A stretch of DNA of 64,000 nt from Balneolia bacterium (GTDB lineage Bacteria > Bacteroidota > Rhodothermia > Balneolales > Cyclonatronaceae). Positions 54,007 through 60,465 of this stretch are shown in pieces. The notes beneath the pieces were generated by a model. The model ran no database searches and was not told the DNA's origin. It was given only the letters and a program-made list of their open reading frames with translations. The stretch lies in assembly GCA_022565795.1 (NCBI GenBank), contig JAIUMA010000008.1, positions 1 through 64,000 on the forward strand, read 5' to 3'. The stretch's first letter is position 1. Each line of letters opens with the position of its first letter. The position numbers and the translations under genes are program-made.

Positions 54007-55188
54007 ATGCGTCTGTTTACTTTTTCTCTTCTTCTGCTGGTGGTCTCAGCAGGCTCAGCTTACGCTCAGTCTTCCGCAGATTCTGTAACCGGTAAACTTA
54101 TCACTACTTCTGCCGATACCCTTTACGGCAGTATTCTGCTCGGGGATCAGTACGACCATTCATGGCAGGTACGCTTTCGCGAAAGCGGGGCAAATGACTA
54201 TCAGACGTACGGTCCGGATGAGGTGCACATGTACGACAAAGACGGCAGCTTCCGATACTTCAGCGTGGAAGGTGATTTTGAAGACTACGGGCTTCGGACC
54301 GTATTTATCCGGGAAGACATCGGTGGTGAATTAACACTTTACTCCACCATGGTATCGCGGGAGGAGGCTGCTTTTTTTGTTGGAACAAGGGATGGCCGCC
54401 TGATTTATCTGCAAAGCGGGTTTTATATCGACCAGCTCCGAAGTATATTTTCGGGCTGTAATGAATTTCTGCGCGGCGGAGAACGAGTGAGCCGCAGATA
54501 CCGGCTGACACACGAAGGAATGTATAGTGTATTCACCAGCTATTATGAATGTGCTGATTCAGAAGCTCAATGGAACGTGGAGCCCCGGGGTGTGCATCGC
54601 ACAACAAAATTTGGTGTTATCGCAGGAGCCTCTTACTCAAAAGCTAACCAGTCCAGCCCTATTAGCATCTTTCGGAATGTAGATTATGGGTATACGCTTG
54701 ATTATCTGGCAGGTGTATTTCTTGATATACGTCTTCGGAACACCGGCTTATTCGTACGACCGGAGCTAAACTATATGTACATTAGTTCTGAAGTAACCGA
54801 TTTTGATGCATCAAGAAATGTGGAGAAATTCGCCAGAGCTGAAGTGCACATGATATCCATCGAAGCACCATTCAGGAAAGAGTTTGAATATAGCAATACC
54901 CTGCCTTATTTCGGAGGCGGTGCTTCTGTAGGGTACATTATCGATGAAAATGTCACCCTTACCGAAACCTTCTCAGGCGGTACGGTAGCCAACCAAAATG
55001 AAGTTAGGCTACACACTTATTTTACTCCCGGATTTAATTTAAAAGCTGGCATGCGCTTTGAAGAACTTTTCGGAGACTCTGATCTTTTTACAGAAATTCG
55101 TTACCGGTATGCCTTTACCGACGATCGGAGTTCGAGTGCCCTTAATGGAATCAGGGCTTTTAATTTGATGGTGGGTATAACCTTTTAA
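54007..55188 (+). CDS. Outer-membrane barrel paralogue 2 of tandem array
   Basis: 393 residues from ATG 54007, which begins a good signal peptide (MRLFTFSLLLLVVSAGSAYAQ); the open frame extends to 53896. The N-terminal domain (about 22-190: SVTGKLITTSADTLYGSILL, FRYFSVEGDFED, IDQLRSIFSGCNEFLRGGE) is nearly identical to paralogue 3. The C-terminal barrel (about 200-393, KFGVIAGASYSKANQSSPISIFRN ...) is close to paralogue 1. Thus a mosaic of its neighbours. Role unknown. Confidence 0.82.
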   Translation: MRLFTFSLLLLVVSAGSAYAQSSADSVTGKLITTSADTLYGSILLGDQYDHSWQVRFRESGANDYQTYGPDEVHMYDKDGSFRYFSVEGDFEDYGLRTVFIREDIGGELTLYSTMVSREEAAFFVGTRDGRLIYLQSGFYIDQLRSIFSGCNEFLRGGERVSRRYRLTHEGMYSVFTSYYECADSEAQWNVEPRGVHRTTKFGVIAGASYSKANQSSPISIFRNVDYGYTLDYLAGVFLDIRLRNTGLFVRPELNYMYISSEVTDFDASRNVEKFARAEVHMISIEAPFRKEFEYSNTLPYFGGGASVGYIIDENVTLTETFSGGTVANQNEVRLHTYFTPGFNLKAGMRFEELFGDSDLFTEIRYRYAFTDDRSSSALNGIRAFNLMVGITF

Positions 55189-55225
55189 GACTACTTCTGA
55201 AAACCAGTTGCATCATATGAGCAGT

Positions 55226-55300
55226 TTGTGTGATTTTCAGTATCTTTGGGCTCATTTCCAGAACAAGTCAATCACACAAACGCTCATAGTGTTGGTATAT
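55226..55300. promoter_or_regulatory. Conserved upstream block with inverted repeat, copy 2
   Basis: Second copy of the block at 53905. TTTGTGTGATT and AATCACACAAA (55225-55235, 55270-55280) form an 11-bp inverted repeat around TATCTTTG (55241-55248). Similarity to copy 1 continues into the gene start, to about 55326. Together with copy 1 it shows duplication including control sequence. Confidence 0.6.
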
Positions 55301-56545
55301 ATGTTTTTAAACCAAAGCAGCAGAGTTATACGCCTGCTCATGCTCCCCTTAATTCTGCTGTTGGTTTCAGCAGGTACGGCTCATTCGCAATCTTCTCAGG
55401 ATTCGGTAACAGGCAAGCTCATTACAACAAGCGCCGATACCCTCTATGGCAGCATTCTCCTCGGGGATCAGTACGACCATTCGTGGCGGGTGCGCTTCCG
55501 TGAAGAAGGTGCCGAAAGCTATATCATATATCGCCCGCATGAAGTGTTTATGTATGAAAAAAACGGCAGCTTTAGATACTTCAGCGTAGAAGGTGATTTT
55601 GAAGACGACGGCCTGCTTACCGTATTCATGCGTGAAGACATCAGAGGAGATATTACCTTATACTCAACCAAGTTAACCAGAGACAGGGCTGCTTTTTTAG
55701 TAAGAGAAAGGGACGGACGTCTTTCTTACCTGCAAACTTTATTCTATATCGATCAGCTTCGAAGTATTTTTGCCGGCTGCAATGAATTCCTGCGCGGCGG
55801 GGAGCGCATAAGCCGCAGATACAGACTCACGCACGAAGGAATGTACAGTGCCTTTGCCAGCTATTACGAGTGTGCCGAAAGCGAAGCCCGGTGGGCTGTT
55901 GAACCAGAAGAGACATCTCGCAAAACTCGATTTGGGGTAACGGCAGGCTTTAATACGAGCAACATGCGTATTACCGGTTCCAACAATATTTATCGTGGTG
56001 TTGCATTCGACTATGTACCTGGATATACGTTTGGCGTTTATCTTGATATCCCAGTGTTCTCGAAAAACTTCTTTTTCAAACCCGAGCTATTATTCACATC
56101 CCGGGGAGGGGAAGCTTCGGTACCGTTCCCACTACCAAATCCCCCCGCATTGCTTTTAACAGACGACGAGATTGAGGGTAGTTTCCGATATTTGATGTTT
56201 AACTTTCCATTACGCTATGAAACGTCCCTACTCGGAGTAAACCCCTACATCTCTGGCGGTGGAATAATTGGTATTCTGGTAGGCAGAAACGCTACGGTTA
56301 ACCGACTTACGCTGCCTTTGGATAATGACCCTGATGCTGAAGCTGAGATTATTGAAAATGATTTATTCCAGTTCTACAACGACATTTCACTCGGGTTAAA
56401 TCTGGGGCTGGGCGTACGTATGCCAATCGGGTCGGTTGACTTATTCACGGAAGGACGCTATACCCGAATCTTTTCGAATCTCGACGATAGTGTTGATAGC
56501 TTCAGAACAACCGCGCTGGAAATTCTGGTAGGCTTCTCTTTTTAG
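55301..56545 (+). CDS. Outer-membrane barrel paralogue 3 of tandem array
   Basis: 414 residues from ATG 55301 (MFLNQSSRVIRLLMLPLIL, cut near AHSQ); the upstream frame opens at 55208. The N-terminal domain is nearly identical to paralogue 2 (SVTGKLITTSADTLYG, FRYFSVEGDFEDDG, IDQLRSIFAGCNEF, ISRRYRLTHEGMYSAF), but the C-terminal barrel (about 215-414) is unlike both and has its own loop with Pro-rich FPLPNPPALL. Ends in an outer-membrane-type strand (LEILVGFSF). So the N-module and barrel have been exchanged. Role unknown. Confidence 0.82.
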   Translation: MFLNQSSRVIRLLMLPLILLLVSAGTAHSQSSQDSVTGKLITTSADTLYGSILLGDQYDHSWRVRFREEGAESYIIYRPHEVFMYEKNGSFRYFSVEGDFEDDGLLTVFMREDIRGDITLYSTKLTRDRAAFLVRERDGRLSYLQTLFYIDQLRSIFAGCNEFLRGGERISRRYRLTHEGMYSAFASYYECAESEARWAVEPEETSRKTRFGVTAGFNTSNMRITGSNNIYRGVAFDYVPGYTFGVYLDIPVFSKNFFFKPELLFTSRGGEASVPFPLPNPPALLLTDDEIEGSFRYLMFNFPLRYETSLLGVNPYISGGGIIGILVGRNATVNRLTLPLDNDPDAEAEIIENDLFQFYNDISLGLNLGLGVRMPIGSVDLFTEGRYTRIFSNLDDSVDSFRTTALEILVGFSF

Positions 56546-56561
56546 TAGACATGAATCGTAC

Positions 56562-56597
56562 AAAAAAGGCCCGCTGGTTTCCCGGCGGGCCTTTTTT
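56562..56597. terminator. Terminator between paralogue 3 and TonB receptor
   Basis: AAGGCCCGC pairs with GGCGGGCCTT-type bases, flanked by A run and T run, so usable from both sides. Stops are at 56545 (plus) and 56617 (minus). Confidence 0.9.
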
Positions 56598-56616
56598 ATT
56601 TAGATAGAAATCACGT

Positions 56617-59073
56617 TTAAAAGTTGAGCGTTACTTGCGCCAGCACGTTCCGCTCTGCCTGCGGATAGTAGTAGTTGAAGCGCTGCATTTCGCCCCCGGA
56701 AACAAATCCGAACGTGTAGCCATTGGTCTCATACAGCTCGTTAAAGACATTATTAATCTGGAACGAGCTTGTCATAGATTTAACCAGTGGAATCCTGGTA
56801 GTTGTGTAGCTCAGGCGCAGGTCGGTAACGAAATACGGGTCGATAGAGCGGTCGCGGCTGGATGTGTTGTCCAGATACTGACGTGAAACAAACTGGCTCA
56901 TCAAATCAGCAGAGAAGCCACGGTGAGAAAACCGGAATTGCGATGCCGAAATAACGTTGGGTGACAATGCAATATCGGTGTTTTCATAAATGACGCTTTC
57001 CTGAATTCCGGTATCGAAGTTATCGATGAATTCGGTGTATTCATCAATTTTGTTCTGGCTGAACGTTACATTCCCGCTCCACTCAAGCCAGGGAAGGAAG
57101 CGGTAGCCACCCTCAAGCTCAACACCGGCACGGTAGCTATCGGGCACGTTGGTACGAATAGCCTGACCAACATCATTGATTTCACCGGTTAGAATAAGCT
57201 GGTCATCATAAAGCATATAGTAGAGATTTGCGCCAAAAAATCCTCGGCCAAATTCGCCCCTGTAGCCGGCCTCAAGGTTATACAGTGTTTCCTTGTTCGG
57301 ACGAGAATCGGGCGTTGAGCGTGTGTACTCCCGGCGTGTTGGCTCTTTGCCGGCAACCGAGAAAGAGGTGTACAGACGCTGATTAAGCTGTGCACCAAAA
57401 CGATAAACGAGTCCGGCTTTAGGATTGAAGAACCAGAGCTCATCATCCTGCGTAACGTTGCTCAAGTCGCGGTCGAACCCAAGGAAGCGATAATAAATAC
57501 GGCGAACCTGGGCATCACCGTAAACCGTGAACTGGTCGGTGAGGTTGTAGCTTAGCTTGGCATATACGTTTCCGTCGGTTTTGAAACCGTTGTTGTCGTA
57601 ATAGCGCTCGCGGATATCGCTGTCGCCGGCAAACCTTGCCCAGATAACTTCACCAAAGTGGTCGCCGTCATACTCGTTATATCCGCCGCCTGCTACGAGA
57701 GAAAAGCGATCCTGATTCCATTCGGTAGATGCTACGAAACCGTAGAAATGGTTATCCAGCCAGCGACGACGTATAATATCTGAACGATCGATAATCTCAT
57801 CACCAATTATAATCGGATCAATCTGATAGCTGCTAAGGCGGTCGTTGGCACGGAACTCCTCGAAGTAGCCGCGTCCGTAGGTGTAGTGAAGCGATGCATT
57901 GGCCAGCCAGATGTCGGTCAGGCGGTAGGAGTAATGAAGCTGATAATGATCCTGACGATAGTTATCGGTTTGGTTATCGTAGGTGAATTCATTCATCCGT
58001 CGGTTGTTCTCCAGTTCCGACTCCGGTACGCCGTTCCAGGCCTGGTATGTCTGCTCACGCCCGCTAAGTACGTTTATTTTCAGCAGGCTGCGCTCGCCAT
58101 AACGGCTTCCTGTTAAGGCGTAGGATGAAAGGTCTGAAAACGCACGGTCGATGTATCCGTCGGACTCAATCTTAGACAGGCGCGCGTCGAACGACCAGCC
58201 GTTGTCCAGAAGTCCGGTACCGGCCAGGATATTATGCCTGCGGGTGTTATAGCTTCCAACGGCATTCGTAACCGTGGCATATGGATTCTGATTGAGGCTT
58301 CCCGTTTGAATGTTTACGCTTGCCCCAAAGGCAGCCTGACCATTTGTTGATGTTCCAACACCGCGCTGAATCTGCAGGTTTTCAATAGATGAAGCAAAAT
58401 CGGGCATATTCACCCAAAATACACCGTGTGATTCAGAGTCGTTAAGCGGAATTCCGTTTACAGTTACATTGATGCGGGTAGGATCCACGCCGCGAATGCG
58501 AATTCCGGTATAGCCAATTCCGGCACCAGCGTCAGAAGTTGAAAGCACAGATGGCGCCATCTGAAGCAGAAAGGGCAGATCCTGACCAAGATTACCCTCC
58601 TCGATTTCTTCACGGGTAACGTTGGTGAAGCTCATCGGAGTGGATTCATCAACTCTGAGCCCGGATACGATAACGTCATCGCTCAGGAAAGCATCAAAAT
58701 CGAGATAAATGGACAGGTCGGATGTTTGTCCGGAACGGATACGAAGTTCACGGCTTTGGTAGCCAACGTAGCTTACTTCAATCCGCCGGGCATCGTTTGG
58801 GCGGAGCGTCAGCTCAAAGTATCCACTGTCATTGGTGGATGTTCCGTTTGTAGTATTGGCCTGAAGAACGGTGGCGCCAGGAAGCGGCTCCTGGGTTCTG
58901 GAGTCCATTACCGTCCCGCTAATGCGCGTTTGCGCCTCTGCCTCTTCGACAGTAAAAAGCAGTGTGAAGGTTAACAGTAGACAAAACGCCCCGGAGAGAA
59001 ACCGGAATCTTGTTTTTGGTTGACTGCCAAAGGCAACACGTTCAGTCTGCCCGGCTGTTGTAAAAAGTGACAT
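56617..59073 (-). CDS. TonB-dependent receptor, riboswitch-controlled (probable thiamine receptor)
   Basis: 818 residues. Signal segment near 30-47, carboxypeptidase-D-like N-terminal domain (ISGTVMDSRTQEPLPGATVL ... GYFELTL, about 52-125), plug (about 140-260: FTNVTREEIEEGNLG, IRIRGVDPTRINVTVNG) and a 22-strand barrel ending in VLAQVTLNF. Imports a substrate across the outer membrane with TonB energy. A complete TPP riboswitch upstream on the same strand makes thiamine, its phosphates or precursors the likely ligand; such riboswitch-receptor pairs are known in Bacteroidetes. ATG follows AGGAGG by 6 bases. Confidence 0.9.
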   Translation of the reverse strand: MSLFTTAGQTERVAFGSQPKTRFRFLSGAFCLLLTFTLLFTVEEAEAQTRISGTVMDSRTQEPLPGATVLQANTTNGTSTNDSGYFELTLRPNDARRIEVSYVGYQSRELRIRSGQTSDLSIYLDFDAFLSDDVIVSGLRVDESTPMSFTNVTREEIEEGNLGQDLPFLLQMAPSVLSTSDAGAGIGYTGIRIRGVDPTRINVTVNGIPLNDSESHGVFWVNMPDFASSIENLQIQRGVGTSTNGQAAFGASVNIQTGSLNQNPYATVTNAVGSYNTRRHNILAGTGLLDNGWSFDARLSKIESDGYIDRAFSDLSSYALTGSRYGERSLLKINVLSGREQTYQAWNGVPESELENNRRMNEFTYDNQTDNYRQDHYQLHYSYRLTDIWLANASLHYTYGRGYFEEFRANDRLSSYQIDPIIIGDEIIDRSDIIRRRWLDNHFYGFVASTEWNQDRFSLVAGGGYNEYDGDHFGEVIWARFAGDSDIRERYYDNNGFKTDGNVYAKLSYNLTDQFTVYGDAQVRRIYYRFLGFDRDLSNVTQDDELWFFNPKAGLVYRFGAQLNQRLYTSFSVAGKEPTRREYTRSTPDSRPNKETLYNLEAGYRGEFGRGFFGANLYYMLYDDQLILTGEINDVGQAIRTNVPDSYRAGVELEGGYRFLPWLEWSGNVTFSQNKIDEYTEFIDNFDTGIQESVIYENTDIALSPNVISASQFRFSHRGFSADLMSQFVSRQYLDNTSSRDRSIDPYFVTDLRLSYTTTRIPLVKSMTSSFQINNVFNELYETNGYTFGFVSGGEMQRFNYYYPQAERNVLAQVTLNF

Positions 59074-59079
59074 TTAAGT

Positions 59080-59113
59080 CCTCCTAATATGTTATGAATA
59101 ACAGATTTGGAGG
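59080..59113 (-). promoter_or_regulatory. RBS-sequestering hairpin, riboswitch expression platform
   Basis: The ribosome site AGGAGG (59085-59080, minus) can pair with CCTCC (59113-59109), and TGTTAT/ATAACA inside (59103-59090) adds a second short stem. This can hide the start region of the receptor mRNA and suggests control at translation. Which form wins when TPP is bound cannot be folded by eye. Confidence 0.6.
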
Positions 59114-59208
59114 TGCTTTAACTAACGGTGAGCTCGTTCGCTGCTGTTCTGTTTGTTCATCATCATACAAAAAATAAATATGATAGCATCTGAAACAGAA
59201 TAGCTGCA

Positions 59209-59286
59209 AGGTTTCCCTACGCCGGTATTACCCGGATCAGGTTACGGGGTATGATCTCAGCTCGCTTTTGCAAGCACCCCCAACCT
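59209..59286 (-). ncRNA. TPP (thiamine pyrophosphate) riboswitch
   Basis: On the minus strand the THI element core is present: GGGGGTGC near the 5' end, GCTGAGAT, ACCCC, CCTGATCCGG, TAATACCGGCG and GTAGGGAA. The closing stem P1 is AGGTT (59286-59282) with AACCT (59213-59209). It lies about 135 bases before the TonB receptor start. Binding of TPP normally shuts expression. Confidence 0.95.
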
Positions 59287-59305
59287 CATTGGTTGGTGTG
59301 AATCC

Positions 59306-59313
59306 CAAATTTA
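59306..59313 (-). promoter_or_regulatory. Candidate -7 promoter box of the riboswitch transcript
   Basis: Minus strand TAAATTTG fits TAnnTTTG, about 20 bases before the riboswitch P1 stem, the right place for a start just upstream. No convincing -33 TTTG at 19-base spacing was found. Confidence 0.45.
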
Positions 59314-59432
59314 CGAAGAATAGCAGTGAAAGTCGAATCAGGTGAACAGGTGCTATCCATCCCTGAACCCGTCACTTATGGAAATGAGGGGCTTTTTTAC
59401 GACTCGTAAACCGGAAGTATGAAGGCATCAGC

Positions 59433-59906
59433 TTAGGCAAGCTCGACCTTCGCAGCTCTTTTTGCGGTCTTTTTCTTCAGGCCCGGCTTTTTCTTAAATC
59501 TGTCGCGTATGATAACCTCAAGACTCGGTGTGCATAAATCATACAGCCTGTTTATCGTAGCCCTGCTGAATGTGACGTCGAGATGTCCGTCTCCGTCCAT
59601 ATCGAGAAAGTCACGTCCTACAAGAATACAGCCCAGCGTATCATGGAAAAAATTGCCGTAATGAATAAGGATTTCGCTACGGCCTTTTACGCCAAAAAGA
59701 AGGATACAGTTGCCAAATCGTGGTGACTGATGACGCATGGCCTGATAGCGCCCTGCCGGGATACAGCTAACCGTGCGTTTATTCTCTCTCCAGGGAAGCT
59801 CAAGCGTTCTGCATTTGAACTTTACTTCTCCGGACTCGTTTATCAGACGAAGCAAGCCTTCGGTCTGAAACTCATTCTGTGCGATGCGATCGACATAGAT
59901 ATACAT
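59433..59906 (-). CDS. DUF5675 family protein
   Basis: 157 residues from the ATG at 59906 (MYIYVDR), preceded by GGAGG 7 bases upstream; the frame opens at 59942. The DUF5675 landmarks are visible: TLELPWRENKRTVSCIPAGRY near 37-57, FGNCILLFGVKGRSEILIHYGN near 67-90 and the late GDFLDMDGDGHLDVTFS-like stretch with the GCILVG block. Function is not established; relatives are often found in phages or integrated elements. C-terminus is Lys-rich (KKKPGLKKKTAKRAAKV). It sits next to a 9-bp tandem repeat and a tRNA gene with a duplicated end. Confidence 0.8.
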   Translation of the reverse strand: MYIYVDRIAQNEFQTEGLLRLINESGEVKFKCRTLELPWRENKRTVSCIPAGRYQAMRHQSPRFGNCILLFGVKGRSEILIHYGNFFHDTLGCILVGRDFLDMDGDGHLDVTFSRATINRLYDLCTPSLEVIIRDRFKKKPGLKKKTAKRAAKVELA

Positions 59907-60051
59907 AATAGACCTCCATAGGGGAGCTTTTTGGAAGATCAACGGATAAGGTGTATTTGTAATATAGTTTTTTTAAAGAGCATCATCTACTGCCAAAGTT
60001 AAGTTTTTACTTAATTTGCCTTAGAACTTTTCGAGGGGAGATTGTAATATT
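59907..60051. other. Intergenic stretch before 9-bp repeat
   Basis: AT-rich, no gene, RNA or hairpin that I could support. It begins at the DUF5675 promoter side and ends at the tandem repeat. Confidence 0.4.
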
Positions 60052-60114
60052 CAGTGCCAACAGTGCCAACAGTGCCAACAGTGCCAACAGTGCCAACAGT
60101 GCCAACAGCGCCAG
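60052..60114. repeat. 9-bp tandem repeat (CAGTGCCAA)
   Basis: Six perfect copies (60052-60105) followed by one degenerate copy (CAGCGCCAG, 60106-60114). It is outside any recognised gene. Identical unit units in direct order; no spacer, so not CRISPR. Copy number may vary by slippage. Confidence 0.95.
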
Positions 60115-60115
60115 C

Positions 60116-60136
60116 CAAGTGATCCCGCCGGGACTC
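60116..60136. repeat. Duplicated tRNA 3'-end, possible attachment site copy
   Basis: CAAGTGATCCCGCCGGGACTC (21 bp, shown in halves: CAAGTGATCCC-GCCGGGACTC) is identical to 60216-60236 inside the tRNA-Arg gene. Distance is exactly 100 bp. After it, CCCCGAA-TCG-TTCGGGG forms a small hairpin (60136-60152). Typical of an integrase attachment remnant or a tandem site, yet no integrase is near. Confidence 0.8.
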
Positions 60137-60219
60137 CCCGAATCGTTCGGGGTAAACTTCTCGTCCCGTTTGGTGTTGAGTAATCTGATACAGGATAATG
60201 ATAAATTTATTTTAGCAAG

Positions 60220-60292
60220 TGATCCCGCCGGGACTCGAACCCAGATCTAAAGCTTAGGAGGCTATCGTTCTATCCGGTTGAACTACGGGATC
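60220..60292 (-). tRNA. tRNA-Arg (anticodon CCT)
   Basis: Minus strand cloverleaf: acceptor GATCCCG/CGGGATC, D stem GTTC/GAAC, anticodon loop CTCCTAA with CCT (codon AGG), T arm CTGGG-TTCGAGT-CCCGG, discriminator A. The anticodon stem has one T-T mismatch. CCA is not encoded. Its 3' end is duplicated 100 bp away. Confidence 0.92.
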
Positions 60293-60465
60293 ATTCTGAG
60301 GGCTAAAAATGTTCGAAACAGGGGCTTCAAATTTACGTATTCAACCGGTAAAATGCCCCGGAGTTTTTCGTATTCTGATGCTGCAGACGCTGCAATTACT
60401 AAGGCGGTTTTGAATCACATCACATCACTTTTATAACATACCAACCTACTCTTCTATTCTTACTG
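60293..60465. other. Intergenic region upstream of DUF5686 gene
   Basis: 173 bases with the promoter of the downstream gene; no consensus box, RNA or hairpin that I could support. Confidence 0.3.

Noticed and set aside
60052-60114. CRISPR array
   Set aside because: Units of 9 bp follow one another without spacers, and no cas genes are near.
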